DNA from: Gammaproteobacteria bacterium
GTDB lineage: Bacteria > Pseudomonadota > Gammaproteobacteria > Pseudomonadales > Azotimanducaceae
Direction of reading: 5' to 3'
Assembly (NCBI GenBank): GCA_028824555.1
Contig: JAPPDJ010000077.1
Span: forward strand, 1-64,000
Length of the DNA: 64,000 nt
This document shows positions 11,111 through 20,653 of the stretch, one piece after another. Both the position numbers and the translations under genes were made by a program. Numbering within the stretch: the stretch's first letter is position 1; the number at the start of each line of letters is the position of its first letter. The notes beneath the pieces are model-generated. The model searched no databases and was not told where the DNA came from. It saw only the letters and a list, made by a program, of their open reading frames with translations.

Positions 11111-11334
11111 CGCTCCGACTCTGGCAGCGCGCTCCGCAACGAATCCTGGTCGCTGAGCAATGGGTCCCGTTGCAGATGCCTAAGGCACCCCTTGGCCGCA
11201 CCCGGTACGAGCGGCACGATGGTGATGCGACCGTCTGCGACGAAGCTGCGGAACAGATCGCCGGGGCCGATCCCCACCTCCCGACACTGGTCCACCGGCA
11301 ATGTGATCTGACGTTTCGCACTGACCCGAGGCAT
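11107..11334 (-). CDS. vapB: AbrB-type antitoxin, VapB-like
   Basis: A 75-residue protein. Its first 40 residues (VSAKRQITLPVDQCREVGI, then PGDLFRSFVADGRITIVPL) form a swapped-hairpin AbrB/SpoVT DNA-binding domain. The remaining tail is the likely toxin-binding segment. The ATG has GGAG 5 bases upstream. It is translationally coupled to the downstream PIN toxin. Such antitoxins repress their own promoter; a matching palindrome lies upstream at 11380-11403. Confidence 0.88.
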   Translation of the reverse strand: MPRVSAKRQITLPVDQCREVGIGPGDLFRSFVADGRITIVPLVPGAAKGCLRHLQRDPLLSDQDSLRSALPESER

Positions 11335-11365
11335 GGGAACTCCACAGCCATGAGAGGTTCAAGCG

Positions 11366-11403
11366 AGCGTATTCCCGGTCTTTACCTCTGTCAAATAGTA
11401 AAG
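11366..11403 (-). promoter_or_regulatory. vapBC promoter with overlapping palindromic operator
   Basis: On the minus strand TTGACA (11394-11389) and TACGCT (11371-11366) are separated by 17 bases, a good sigma-70 arrangement, about 30 bases upstream of the vapB start codon. The inverted repeat CTTTAC...GTAAAG (11380-11403, 12-base spacer) covers the -35 box. Binding by the VapB/VapC complex would block the promoter, the usual autoregulation of these modules. The boxes are seen; repression is inferred. Confidence 0.65.
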
Positions 11404-11563
11404 AACGTCCGCCATAATCCCAGCGATCCCTCCAATCGGCACCGTGCGTTGGCAGCCGCTTCACGCCACGGCAAGTATGCGCCGCCTCCTCAGCGGAGCT
11501 GTGCAACGGCCGCCATGATTCGTGTCGTAAGCTTGTCTGCTGAGTGGACGTCTTGGGCGGGAC

Positions 11564-12505
11564 ATGGAACATCGAAGACTAGGCAACAGCGGACTGTTCG
11601 TGTCCGAGGTGGGTTTGGGCTGCAACAACTTCGGCGGCAGGATCGACGAAGCTGGCACCCGGGCAGTGGTGCATGCGGCGCTCGATGCCGGGATCGACCT
11701 TTTCGACACCGCCGACATGTACGGCGGTTCGCTGTCGGAGGAGTTCCTCGGCCGGGCGCTGGGCGGACGCCGCCACGATGTGATCCTCGCAACGAAGTTC
11801 GGCTTCGCTATGGGCGAGGGTCCGCACCGGAAGGGCGCATCGCGACGCTACATCGTCAGTGCACTGGAGGCGAGCCTCAGCCGCCTCGGCACCGACTATG
11901 TCGACCTCTACCAGATTCACTTTCCCGATCCGCATACGCCGATCGACGAGACGCTGCGGGCCCTGGACGACTGCGTTCGCGACGGCAAAGTGCGCTACGT
12001 TGGCTGCTCGAACTTCGCCAGCTGGCAGATCGCGGATGCGCATTGGACCGCGGCGCGGGATCGCCTGAACCCCTTCGTCTCCGCACAGAACCTGATGAGC
12101 CTGCTCGAACGCGACGTGCTGCGCGAAGTGATCCCGGCTTGCGAGCATTTTGGGCTCGCCATGCTGCCGTACTTTCCGCTGGCGAGCGGCTTGCTCACCG
12201 GCAAGTACCGGCGGGGTGAACCGGCGCCCGAAGGCACGCGGCTGGGCGCCCCCCGCGCAGCAGGCGCCTTGAGCGCACGCAACTTCGACCGGGCGGAGGC
12301 GCTGGCGGCCTTCGCCGAAGAGCGCGGACGGTCGCTGCTGGAACTGGCGTTCGGCTGGCTGCTCTCCTTCCCGGTCGTGTCGTCGGTGATCGCCGGGGCG
12401 ACCTCGGCAGACCAAGTGCACGCCAACGTGGCGGCGGCGACCATGCGCCTCGACGACGCTGAGATGAAGGAAGTCCTGCAACGGCTGGAGGCTGTGGAGG
12501 CCTAG
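11564..12505 (+). CDS. aldo/keto reductase
   Basis: NAD(P)H-dependent oxidoreductase with a TIM-barrel fold, 313 residues. The catalytic tetrad is visible: D48 and Y53 (FDTADMYGG), K78 (LATKFGF) and H119 (DLYQIHFPD). SNFASWQ and SVIAGATSADQV near the end fit the cofactor-binding part of the family. It resembles the YdhF/YajO/voltage-gated beta-like AKR group. It is transcribed opposite to all surrounding TCA genes and divergently from vapBC, so it looks like an insertion. The substrate is unknown. Confidence 0.92.
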   Translation: MEHRRLGNSGLFVSEVGLGCNNFGGRIDEAGTRAVVHAALDAGIDLFDTADMYGGSLSEEFLGRALGGRRHDVILATKFGFAMGEGPHRKGASRRYIVSALEASLSRLGTDYVDLYQIHFPDPHTPIDETLRALDDCVRDGKVRYVGCSNFASWQIADAHWTAARDRLNPFVSAQNLMSLLERDVLREVIPACEHFGLAMLPYFPLASGLLTGKYRRGEPAPEGTRLGAPRAAGALSARNFDRAEALAAFAEERGRSLLELAFGWLLSFPVVSSVIAGATSADQVHANVAAATMRLDDAEMKEVLQRLEAVEA

Positions 12506-12567
12506 GGTGTAACGCAGAACACCTTGCCCCGAGGGCCCCTTCACTCATACGCGGGCCGCTTCCGCCT

Positions 12568-13770
12568 CTATAGCTCGAGCAGCATCCGTGCCGGGTCTTC
12601 GACTAGCTCCTTCATGGTGACGAGGAAGCGCACTGCTTCGCGCCCGTCGATCAGGCGGTGGTCGTAGGAGAGCGCGAGGTACATCATCGGGCGGACCACG
12701 ACTTCGCCGTCCACCACCACCGGGCGATCCTCGATCTTGTGCATGCCGAGGATGGCGGTTTGCGGCGGGTTCAGGATCGGCGTGGAGAGGAGCGACCCGA
12801 ATACCCCGCCGTTGGAGATGGTGAACGTGCCGCCGCTCACGTCGGCGATGGCGAGACGGCCGTCACGGGCGCGCTCGCCGTATTCGGTGATGGCGTCTTC
12901 GATCTGGTGCATGGCAAGGGCGTCGGCGTCGCGGATGACCGGCACCACGAGGCCGCGATCCGTGCTCACGGCGACGCCGATGTCGTAGTAGCCGTGGTAG
13001 ACGATGTCGTTGCCGTCGATGGAAGCGTTCACGGACGGGAACCGCTTCAGCGCCTCGACGCAGGCGCGCACGAAGAAGCACATGAAGCCGAGCCGGGTGC
13101 CGTTGTGGCGCGCCTGAAACTCCTCGCCATAGCGACTGCGCATGGTCATCACCGGTGCCATGTCCACCTCGTTGAAGGTGGTGAGCATGGCCGCGGTCTG
13201 CTGCGCCTCCACCAGGCGCCGGGCGATGGTGGCACGCAGCCGCGTCATGGGCACGCGGCGCTCCACCCGCCCCTCTTCGTCCGCAGCACTCTCCGGATCG
13301 TCCGCGGGCGTCGCCGCCGGCGGGCGAACCGCCTCCGCCTCGGCGCCAGCTTCAAGCTCGATGGCACGCTGCACGTCTTCCTTGGTGACCCGGCCGGCCC
13401 TGCCCGTGCCATCCACCGCCGCCGGATCGATGCCCGCCTCCGCCGCCAGCTTGCGTGCCGCCGGGGAAACGCCGACGTCCGCTTCCTCTGGTTCTGGCGC
13501 GGATGATGGACGCACCGGAGCGGCTGCGGCGGCACCCTCCTCGAAGGTTGCAAGCGGCTCCTCCGAAACGACCACGTCACCCTCTTGCTTGAGGATTTCC
13601 ACAAGCTGGCCATTCGCCGGCGCCGGCACCTCGATCACCACCTTGTCGGTCTCGATGTCCACCAGAACTTCGTCCCGCCGCACCGGCTCGCCCACGGCCT
13701 TGTGCCAGGCCGCGACCGTGCCGTCGGCGATGGATTCCGGAAAGGTCGGTGTCTTGATCTCGGTTGTCAT
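12568..13770 (-). CDS. sucB: 2-oxoglutarate dehydrogenase E2, dihydrolipoyl succinyltransferase
   Basis: E2 core of the 2-oxoglutarate dehydrogenase complex, transferring succinyl groups from lipoamide to CoA. Domains in order: lipoyl domain (residues 1-76, lipoylated K43 in ETDKVVIEV), linker, E3-binding domain (about 105-140, [16 protein letters not shown] then [11 protein letters not shown]), and catalytic domain (about 170-400) ending with [16 protein letters not shown], whose His and Asp are catalytic. Its 400 residues match E. coli (405). It faces the aldo/keto reductase gene tail to tail, and a small membrane-protein gene separates it from sucA. Confidence 0.97.
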   Translation of the reverse strand: MTTEIKTPTFPESIADGTVAAWHKAVGEPVRRDEVLVDIETDKVVIEVPAPANGQLVEILKQEGDVVVSEEPLATFEEGAAAAAPVRPSSAPEPEEADVGVSPAARKLAAEAGIDPAAVDGTGRAGRVTKEDVQRAIELEAGAEAEAVRPPAATPADDPESAADEEGRVERRVPMTRLRATIARRLVEAQQTAAMLTTFNEVDMAPVMTMRSRYGEEFQARHNGTRLGFMCFFVRACVEALKRFPSVNASIDGNDIVYHGYYDIGVAVSTDRGLVVPVIRDADALAMHQIEDAITEYGERARDGRLAIADVSGGTFTISNGGVFGSLLSTPILNPPQTAILGMHKIEDRPVVVDGEVVVRPMMYLALSYDHRLIDGREAVRFLVTMKELVEDPARMLLEL

Positions 13771-13782
13771 TTCTCGTCCCGC

Positions 13783-14277
13783 TTAGGTCCCGCTGGTTGG
13801 GCCTCCGCCCGCTTGATCGTCCAATCCTGCTAACTCACCTTGGAGCCACTCCAGCAATGCACCTTGCTGGGGCCGAAACCCCTCGGGTAGCAGTTGAAGG
13901 ACATCGTCGGACACCTCCGCACTGGCCTCTAAAACCTCCGTCGCGTAGACGTCAGGACCCTTTTCCGGATTCTCCTCTTTCCACTCGAGATAGTCCCGTC
14001 GCTCGAAATGGATGAGTAACCCGCTGCCGACCAATGGGATGGCGACAGCCATCCGCCGCAGTCGCGCCCGTGCCTTCGTCTTTGCGATTTCCTTACGATG
14101 TCTCGCACGCTGCTGGGCAGCGCTTGCGGCCGCTGCGGCCGACACCTTTGCCACCTGGGCGCCAAGCTCAATGGTGCGCCAAGCCAAGCCGGCGGTGCTC
14201 ATTGCCAAACCAAAACACAATGCAACGACAATCCAGCTAGCACGAAACGCCTGCCACGCCACTCGCAACGCTTTCAT
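13783..14277 (-). CDS. small membrane protein of unknown function between sucA and sucB
   Basis: I do not recognise this 164-residue protein. One clear transmembrane helix (about residues 13-34, SWIVVALCFGLAMSTAGLAW) is followed by an Ala-rich then strongly basic segment (AQQRARHRKEIAKTKARARLRR), a second hydrophobic stretch (about 74-86), and an acidic, soluble C-terminus. I chose the ATG at 14277; a GTG at 14316 would add 13 residues. It lies 49 bases after sucA and 12 bases before sucB on the same strand, so it is probably cotranscribed with the E1 and E2 genes. That position is normally empty. Confidence 0.65.
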   Translation of the reverse strand: MKALRVAWQAFRASWIVVALCFGLAMSTAGLAWRTIELGAQVAKVSAAAAASAAQQRARHRKEIAKTKARARLRRMAVAIPLVGSGLLIHFERRDYLEWKEENPEKGPDVYATEVLEASAEVSDDVLQLLPEGFRPQQGALLEWLQGELAGLDDQAGGGPTSGT

Positions 14278-14326
14278 GATGGGCTCGTCGTCTCTCGCAC
14301 CGACGCTACCAAACACCCTATGGCCA

Positions 14327-17185
14327 TCATGAAGCGGGCAGGGCAGCCCCGTTCCCCGTTAGCGCGTCCCGCACCAGCGCTTGTTGGCGTTCGATGTGGC
14401 GTGCCATGTACCCACTCGCCGGAGCGGCGAAGGCCTCGCGGCCGGCGTAGGCGAGTTCGATGCCGCCGGGCAGTCCGGCGAGCACGTTGCGCATGTGGTG
14501 CTGGCTCGAGTACCAAGCGCCCTGATTCATCGGTTCCTCTTGGCACCACACCACCTCGCGCATGTTGGGCCATTGTTTCAGGACATCGTCAAGTTCCTGC
14601 TCTGGGAACGGGTAGAGCTGTTCCAGGCGCACCACGGCAACGTGCGCGAGTTGCTGCTCCCGGCGTTCCTGCAACAGGTCGTAGAAGACCTTGCCGCTGC
14701 ACAGCACCACCCGGGTCACGGCCTCGGCATCCAGGTCGTCGATCTCGCCGATGACGCTGTGGAAATGGCCGTCGGTGAGGTCTTCCAGCGTCGATGTGGC
14801 GAGCTTGTGCCTGAGCAGGCTCTTGGGCGTCAGCGCCACGAGCGGCTTGCGCAAGGGCCGCATCACCTGTCGCCTCAGCATGTGGAAGACCTGCGCCGGG
14901 GTGCTCGGCAGGCACACCTGCATGTTGTCCTCCGCGCAGAGCTGGAGGTAACGCTCGAGCCGTGCCGACGAATGCTCCGGCCCCTGCCCCTCGTAGCCGT
15001 GTGGAAGCAGCATGACGAGGCCCGACAGCCGCTCCCACTTGGTCTCGCCGCTGGAGATGAACTGGTCGATCACCACCTGTGCACCGTTGGCGAAGTCGCC
15101 GAACTGCGCCTCCCAGATGGTCAGGGTGCGGGGAGCCGTGGTGGAGTAGCCGTACTCGAACGCGAGCACGGCCTCTTCCGAGAGCAGCGAGTCGTAAATG
15201 TCGAAGTTGGCCTCTTCGCTCAGATGATCGAGCGGGATGTGGCGCTTGCCATCCTTCTGGTTGTAGAGGCTGGCGTGGCGGTGAGAGAAGGTTCCAACCC
15301 CCACATCCTGGCCAACGAGGCGCACCTCGTAGCCTTCGGACACCAACGTGGCATAGGCCATCGTCTCGGCGAAGCCCCAGTTGGCGAGCATGGCGCCGGC
15401 GGCCATGCGGCGGCGGTCCTCGACGATCTTCTGCACTTGGCGGTGCAGCACGAAACCCTCCGGCAGGCGGTCGAGGCGGCCGGCCAGGTCGCGCAGCATC
15501 TCGAGGCTCACGCGGGTGTCGGCGGAGGACTCGCGGTCGGCATCGAGATAGGGCGCCCAGTCCACGAACAGCGCCCGGTCCGGTTCCTCCACCAGCGACA
15601 GCGCCGTGAGGTCGGAGGTGTCGAAAGCGTAGCGGTACAGCTCCACCTCGGCGTCCACCTCGGCATCGGTAAAGGCACCCGTCGCCACCACGCGGTCGGC
15701 GTAGATGCGCCGCACCGTCGGATGCGAGCGAATGGCCTGGTACATCAGCGGCTGGGTCTTCATCGGCTCTTCGGCTTCGTTGTGGCCGCGCCGCCGATAG
15801 CAGACGAGATCCACCACCACGTCTTTCGAGAACTGCATGCGGTAGTCCACCGCCAGTTGCATCGCGAACAGAGCCGCCTCCGCATCGTCGCCATTCACGT
15901 GCAGGATCGGCGCCCGAACCATCTTCGCCACTTCCGAGCAGTAGTCGGTGGAACGGGCGTCCTCGCGCCGGTCGGTGGTGAAGCCGATCTGGTTGTTGAC
16001 GATGACGTGAATGGTGCCGCCGATGTGGAAGCCGCGGGTCTGCGACATCTGAAAGGTCTCCATCACCACGCCTTGGCCGGCGAAGGCGGCATCGCCGTGG
16101 ATCAGGATCGGCGCCACCAAGGAGCCCCTGTAGTCGCGCCGGCGATCCTGGCGGGCGCGCACGGACCCGGCAACGACCGGCCCCACGATTTCGAGGTGCG
16201 AGGGATTGAAGCTCAGCGCCAGGTGCATCTCCCCGCCCGGCGTGATGACGTTGGAGGAAAAGCCTTGGTGGTACTTGACGTCGCCGCTGCGGTCCGAGTC
16301 CGGCATCACGCCCTCGAACTCGTCGAACAGCTTGCCAGGGTCCTTGCCGAGGATGTTCACCAGCACGTTCAGCCGACCCCGGTGCGCCATGCCGATGACG
16401 GTCTCGACGATGCCGTGCGAGCCGAGCCTTTGCAGCGCCTCGTGCAGCATGGGAATGAGGCTCTCGCCGCCTTCGAGGCCGAAGCGCTTGGTGCCCGGAT
16501 AGCGTGCATGCAGGTAGTTCTCGAGCCCCTCGGCGGCGGTGAGACGGTCGAGCACCGTGCGCTGGGTGTCCGACGAGAACTCCGGCGCGGCATGGACGGA
16601 TTCCAGCCGTTGCCGCACCCAAAGCTGCTCGGCGGCATCCGTGATGTGCATGTATTCGACGCCGAGCGATCCGCAGTAGGTTTGTTTCAGCGCCGCCACG
16701 ATGTCGCGCAGGGTCGCCTGCCCGCCCTCGAAGAACTGCGCGGAACCGGTGCTGAAGACCGTGTCGAGGTCCGCTTCGGAGAGGTGGTGGTGGGCGAGGT
16801 CCAACTCGGGCGCCGGTTCGCGCTCCCACATGCCGAGCGGGTCCAGCGACGCCCGGAGGTGGCCCCGGCGACGATAGGCGATGATGAGTTCGAGCACCCG
16901 AATCTGCTTGCGCTCGTGCTCGGAAGTGACCTCGGTGGCAACGCGTTCCGGCTGTGCCCGCAGACGGTTGCGACCTAGCCGCTCGAAGTGCTGGATGATG
17001 GTGCTGTGGGGCACGTCCCCCACCACCCCATCCACCATCGGCAGGCGGTCGAAATACTGCCGCCAGGCTTCGGGGATGCCGTTCGGGTCGTCGAGATAGT
17101 TCTCGTAGAGCATCTCCACGTAGGCGGCGTTGCCGCCCGCCACGTGAGAACTGCGCCGCATCCGTTCGACGAAGGACTCAGGCAT
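14327..17185 (-). CDS. sucA: 2-oxoglutarate dehydrogenase E1 component
   Basis: Thiamine diphosphate-dependent E1 that decarboxylates 2-oxoglutarate and succinylates E2, 952 residues (E. coli 933). The N-terminal AYVEMLYENYLDDPNGIPEAWR motif is typical. MAHRGRLNVLVNILGK and HGDAAFAGQGVV followed by HIGGTIHVIVNNQIGFTT form the ThDP/Mg site. A transketolase-like domain and the C-terminal E1 domain (WCQEEPMNQGAW) follow. The start at 17185 is supported by AGGAGGAG 7 bases upstream; the frame also stays open through sdhB, which is irrelevant. It is 38 bases downstream of sdhB in the sdhCDAB-sucA operon. Confidence 0.97.
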   Translation of the reverse strand: MPESFVERMRRSSHVAGGNAAYVEMLYENYLDDPNGIPEAWRQYFDRLPMVDGVVGDVPHSTIIQHFERLGRNRLRAQPERVATEVTSEHERKQIRVLELIIAYRRRGHLRASLDPLGMWEREPAPELDLAHHHLSEADLDTVFSTGSAQFFEGGQATLRDIVAALKQTYCGSLGVEYMHITDAAEQLWVRQRLESVHAAPEFSSDTQRTVLDRLTAAEGLENYLHARYPGTKRFGLEGGESLIPMLHEALQRLGSHGIVETVIGMAHRGRLNVLVNILGKDPGKLFDEFEGVMPDSDRSGDVKYHQGFSSNVITPGGEMHLALSFNPSHLEIVGPVVAGSVRARQDRRRDYRGSLVAPILIHGDAAFAGQGVVMETFQMSQTRGFHIGGTIHVIVNNQIGFTTDRREDARSTDYCSEVAKMVRAPILHVNGDDAEAALFAMQLAVDYRMQFSKDVVVDLVCYRRRGHNEAEEPMKTQPLMYQAIRSHPTVRRIYADRVVATGAFTDAEVDAEVELYRYAFDTSDLTALSLVEEPDRALFVDWAPYLDADRESSADTRVSLEMLRDLAGRLDRLPEGFVLHRQVQKIVEDRRRMAAGAMLANWGFAETMAYATLVSEGYEVRLVGQDVGVGTFSHRHASLYNQKDGKRHIPLDHLSEEANFDIYDSLLSEEAVLAFEYGYSTTAPRTLTIWEAQFGDFANGAQVVIDQFISSGETKWERLSGLVMLLPHGYEGQGPEHSSARLERYLQLCAEDNMQVCLPSTPAQVFHMLRRQVMRPLRKPLVALTPKSLLRHKLATSTLEDLTDGHFHSVIGEIDDLDAEAVTRVVLCSGKVFYDLLQERREQQLAHVAVVRLEQLYPFPEQELDDVLKQWPNMREVVWCQEEPMNQGAWYSSQHHMRNVLAGLPGGIELAYAGREAFAAPASGYMARHIERQQALVRDALTGNGAALPAS

Positions 17186-17223
17186 CTCGCTCTCCTCCTG
17201 GCTTTGGCGGCGGCGATTCGGAC

Positions 17224-17928
17224 TCAGGTGGCCTCGGTCAGGAGCATGGAGCGAATCTTGCCGATGGCGCGGGTGGGGTTGAGGCCCCTCGGGCAGGCGT
17301 TGACGCAGTTCATGATGCCCCGGCAGCGGAAGACGCTGAACGGGTCCTCGAGCTCTGCGAGGCGTTCGGTGGTGGCGGTGTCGCGGCTGTCGGCGAGGAA
17401 GCGGTAGGCCTGGAGCAATCCCGCCGGCCCGACGAACTTGTCGGGGTTCCACCAGAACGACGGGCAGGAGGTGGAGCAGCAGGCGCAGAGAATGCACTCG
17501 TAGAGGCCATCGAGCTTGGCGCGGTCTTCCGGTGATTGCAGCCGCTCCTCGGCCGGTGGCGGTGCGTCGTTGATGAGGTAAGGCTTGACCCGCTCGTACT
17601 GCCGGAAGAAGGCGCTCATATCCACCACCAGATCGCGGATCACCGGCAAGCCCGGCAGTGGCCGCAGCACCAGCTTGCCCCCCCGCGCCGCCTCGGAGAC
17701 CGGCGTGATGCAGGCAAGGCCGTTCTTGCCGTTGATGTTCATGCCGTCGGAGCCGCACACGCCCTCGCGACAGGAGCGGCGGTAGGCGATGGAGGGGTCG
17801 CGGCTCTTGGCGAGTTCGAGCACGTCGAGCACCATCAGGTCGCGGCCCTCCGGCAGTTCGACCTCCACGTCCTGCATGCGCGCCTTCTCGTCGGCGTCCG
17901 GGTCAAAGCGATAGATGCTGACTTTCAT
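17224..17928 (-). CDS. sdhB: succinate dehydrogenase iron-sulfur subunit
   Basis: Electron-transfer subunit of complex II, 234 residues. The N-terminal ferredoxin-like domain has the [2Fe-2S] ligands (CREGVCGSDGMNINGKNGLAC). The C-terminal domain has CILCACCSTSCP for the [4Fe-4S] cluster and CRGIMNCVNACPRGL for the [3Fe-4S] cluster. It passes electrons from FAD in SdhA to ubiquinone at SdhC/SdhD. The ATG at 17928 begins 2 bases after the sdhA stop. Confidence 0.97.
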   Translation of the reverse strand: MKVSIYRFDPDADEKARMQDVEVELPEGRDLMVLDVLELAKSRDPSIAYRRSCREGVCGSDGMNINGKNGLACITPVSEAARGGKLVLRPLPGLPVIRDLVVDMSAFFRQYERVKPYLINDAPPPAEERLQSPEDRAKLDGLYECILCACCSTSCPSFWWNPDKFVGPAGLLQAYRFLADSRDTATTERLAELEDPFSVFRCRGIMNCVNACPRGLNPTRAIGKIRSMLLTEAT

Positions 17929-17930
17929 GT

Positions 17931-19703
17931 TCAGTAACTCCGCTCCATCGGCTGGAACGCCTCCATCGTCTTGGGCGCAAAGTTGACGCCGCGCTTGGCT
18001 ACCCGACGGTCCGCCGGGAAGTACAGCGAGTGGCACAGCCAGTTCTCGTCGTCTCGCTCCTGGTAGTCGTCGCGGGCATGGGCGCCGCGACTCTCGCGTC
18101 GTCCCTCCGCAACGACGGCGGTGGCTTCGGCCACTTCGAGCAGGTTGTCGAGTTCCAGCGCCTCGAGCCGGGCGGTGTTGAAGGCGCGGCTCTTGTCGGG
18201 CAGGTGGGCGGCGCCGATGCGCCGGCGCAAGTCCTTGAGGGTCTCGATGCCGGCGAGCATGTGTTCCTCGGTGCGGAAGACGCCGAAGTTCACCTGCATG
18301 GTGTTCTGCAACTCGCGTTTCAGTTCGGCAACGCCTTCGCCGGTGGATGATTGGTCCCAACGGTTGAGGCGCGCGGTGGCGCGATCGAGGTCGTCTTCGC
18401 CGGGTTCGCGGTAGGACACGCCTTGCCGCATCACCTCCTCGATGTGGATGCCCGTGGCACGGCCAAAGACCACGAGGTCCAAGAGCGAGTTGCCGCCGAG
18501 ACGATTGGCGCCGTGCACCGAAACGCAGGCCACTTCGCCGACGGCGTAGAGGCCCTCCACGGCCACATCCTGCCCATCTGCGTCCTGCGTGAGCGCCTGA
18601 CCGTCGACGTTGGTGGCGATGCCGCCCATCATGTAGTGGCAGGTGGGCACGACCGGGATGGGCTCGGTGATCGGGTCCACATGGGCGAAGGTGCGCGAGA
18701 GTTCGAGGATGCCCGGCAGGCGCGCATTCAACACGTCTGCGCCCAGGTGATCGAGCTTGAGCAGGACGTGATCCTTGTCCGGCCCCGCGCCTCGGCCGTC
18801 GAGCAGTTCGAGAATCATGGAGCGGGCCACCACGTCGCGCCCCGCCAGATCCTTCGCCGTCGGCGCGTAGCGTTCCATGAAGCGCTCGCCATCGGCGTTG
18901 ATGAGATAGCCGCCCTCGCCCCGGCAACCCTCGGTCACCAGCACGCCGGCGCCGTGAATGCCGGTGGGGTGGAATTGCCACATCTCGATGTCCTGCACAG
19001 GCACGCCGACGCGCAAGGCCATGCCGACGCCGTCGCCGGTGTTCATCAGGGCGTTGGTGGTGCTGGCATAGATGCGGCCGGCGCCGCCGGTGGCGAGGAT
19101 CGTCGCCCGCGACTGGATGAAGACCACCTCGCCGGATTCGATCTCGATGGCGACCACGCCCACCACCGCGCCGTCGGCGTTGGTGACGAGGTCCACGGCG
19201 AACCATTCCGACAGGAACGTCGTGCCGACCCGCAGGTTGCTCTGATAGAGCGTGTGCAGCAGGGCGTGGCCGGTGCGATCTTCAGCCGCGCACGTGCGTG
19301 ACGCCTGGCCGCCCTTGCCGAAGTTCTTCGACTGCCCGCCGAACGGGCGTTGGTAGATGCGTCCCGTCTCCGTACGGGAAAACGGCAGCCCCATGTGCTC
19401 GAGCTCGAACACCGCCTGCGGGCCAACGCTGCACATGTATTCGATGGCGTCCTGATCGCCGATGTAGTCCGACCCCTTGACGGTGTCGTACATGTGCCAG
19501 CGCCAGTCGTCGTCCGGATCATCGCTGCCGATGGCGCAGGTGATGCCCCCTTGCGCGGAGACGGTGTGCGAGCGCGTCGGGAACACCTTGGAGAGCACGG
19601 CGGTTCTTAGGCCCGACTGCGCCAGTTGCAGGCTCGCCCGCATCCCGGCACCACCACCGCCGACGATGAGGCCGTCGAACTCCATCCGTCGCAAGCGACT
19701 CAT
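17931..19703 (-). CDS. sdhA: succinate dehydrogenase flavoprotein subunit
   Basis: Catalytic subunit oxidising succinate to fumarate, 590 residues (E. coli 588). [17 protein letters not shown] is the FAD-binding loop. H46 in [13 protein letters not shown] is the covalent flavin site. [21 protein letters not shown] and [10 protein letters not shown] supply active-site His and Arg residues, and [18 protein letters not shown] is the usual C-terminal flavin contact. The start overlaps the sdhD stop by ATGA. Peripheral to the inner membrane with SdhB. Confidence 0.97.
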   Translation of the reverse strand: MSRLRRMEFDGLIVGGGGAGMRASLQLAQSGLRTAVLSKVFPTRSHTVSAQGGITCAIGSDDPDDDWRWHMYDTVKGSDYIGDQDAIEYMCSVGPQAVFELEHMGLPFSRTETGRIYQRPFGGQSKNFGKGGQASRTCAAEDRTGHALLHTLYQSNLRVGTTFLSEWFAVDLVTNADGAVVGVVAIEIESGEVVFIQSRATILATGGAGRIYASTTNALMNTGDGVGMALRVGVPVQDIEMWQFHPTGIHGAGVLVTEGCRGEGGYLINADGERFMERYAPTAKDLAGRDVVARSMILELLDGRGAGPDKDHVLLKLDHLGADVLNARLPGILELSRTFAHVDPITEPIPVVPTCHYMMGGIATNVDGQALTQDADGQDVAVEGLYAVGEVACVSVHGANRLGGNSLLDLVVFGRATGIHIEEVMRQGVSYREPGEDDLDRATARLNRWDQSSTGEGVAELKRELQNTMQVNFGVFRTEEHMLAGIETLKDLRRRIGAAHLPDKSRAFNTARLEALELDNLLEVAEATAVVAEGRRESRGAHARDDYQERDDENWLCHSLYFPADRRVAKRGVNFAPKTMEAFQPMERSY

Positions 19704-20086
19704 GCCAGTCCCCAAATGATCGTGAGCGACCAGGCCATGTACACCACAATGGCCGCCACGCAGCCGAACTGGTAGACGAGTCGGAGGCCAAAGGCGCTGC
19801 CGCCCAAGCCCGCGCCGAAGGCATGTTGGCGGATGTAGTCGGTGCCCACCGTCCACATGCCAATCCAAGCGTGAACGGCCAAGGCGACGATGGCTGCGGT
19901 GGAGAACCACTGCATGAGCGTGCCACCAAGAAACGCCGCCAAGCTCGTATGGCTCACGTCCGTGGTGGCAAAGAAGCCGACCAAGCAAAGCCCGTACGCG
20001 CCGAGCACGAGCGCAGTGACGCGCTGCAGCACGAAATCCGAGAGGCCCGTGCGGCCAAAGCTCGTGACGTTGGTTACCAAAGCCAT
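19700..20086 (-). CDS. sdhD: succinate dehydrogenase membrane anchor subunit
   Basis: Three-helix membrane anchor of complex II, 128 residues. Hydrophobic helices fall at about residues 20-42, 57-79 and 99-121. The segment [14 protein letters not shown] holds the haem b ligand His and the Tyr near the quinone site. I chose the ATG at 20086 ([18 protein letters not shown]); it overlaps the end of sdhC by 13 bases. The family is recognisable mainly from this motif and from its position between sdhC and sdhA. Confidence 0.93.
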   Translation of the reverse strand: MALVTNVTSFGRTGLSDFVLQRVTALVLGAYGLCLVGFFATTDVSHTSLAAFLGGTLMQWFSTAAIVALAVHAWIGMWTVGTDYIRQHAFGAGLGGSAFGLRLVYQFGCVAAIVVYMAWSLTIIWGLA

Positions 20087-20454
20087 GCCCCTGCAGCAAT
20101 CGCCGCCGCCAGCGTCAGCACGAACGTGATCCAGCCGCCGATGCGCCCGCCGCGCAGGGAGTCGCCAAAGTGGAAGTCCAGTAGGAGGTGACGCACCCCG
20201 GCCAGGAAATGAAACGCCAGCGACACCAGCACGATCCAAAGCCCCAGCTTGCCGAGCGGCGTCGCCGAAATCCGCACCGCCTCATCGAAGCCGGCGGCGT
20301 CTTCCAGGGCAAGGTCGGCCAGATAGAGCACGTAGATGACCCCTAAGAACAGCGCCACCCCGCTCAACCGATGCAGGATGGAAACCACCGCGGTCACCGG
20401 CATGTTCAAGAACAGGCTCGGCAGCGGAAGATTGACCGGACGATCGGAACTCAT
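20074..20454 (-). CDS. sdhC: succinate dehydrogenase cytochrome b556 subunit
   Basis: Membrane anchor of complex II, 126 residues with three transmembrane helices. The N-terminal RPVNLPLPS and [12 protein letters not shown] are the family signature near the ubiquinone site, and [13 protein letters not shown] carries the haem b ligand His. It is the first gene of the sdh-suc operon. On the minus strand TATGAT at 20502-20497 could be a -10 box for the operon, but I see no convincing -35 box. Confidence 0.95.
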   Translation of the reverse strand: MSSDRPVNLPLPSLFLNMPVTAVVSILHRLSGVALFLGVIYVLYLADLALEDAAGFDEAVRISATPLGKLGLWIVLVSLAFHFLAGVRHLLLDFHFGDSLRGGRIGGWITFVLTLAAAIAAGAWLW

Positions 20455-20653
20455 CGACGGGGGCTGGTCTCGCCATCAGCTTGTTGTTGCGACCGAATCA
20501 TAGAGCAATTCCCCGTCATCCGGCACGGTGCCACTCACTAGCGACGCGTGCGGCGCCCTCTTGAGCGGCACCCCTAGCGTGCCACCGGAGGGCAGCCCTG
20601 CTACGATGCGGCTTGCGCGTCGAGCAGTCGGACCGCATGGTTCGTCCAACGCA

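Noticed and set aside
14327-17758. A longer SucA starting within sdhB
   Set aside because: The extra N-terminus is sdhB in another phase; the ATG at 17185 has a strong ribosome-binding site and the family N-terminus.
17224-19206. A 660-codon minus-strand frame ending with SdhB
   Set aside because: Only its last 234 codons are SdhB; the rest is sdhA read in another phase. The real sdhB starts at 17928.
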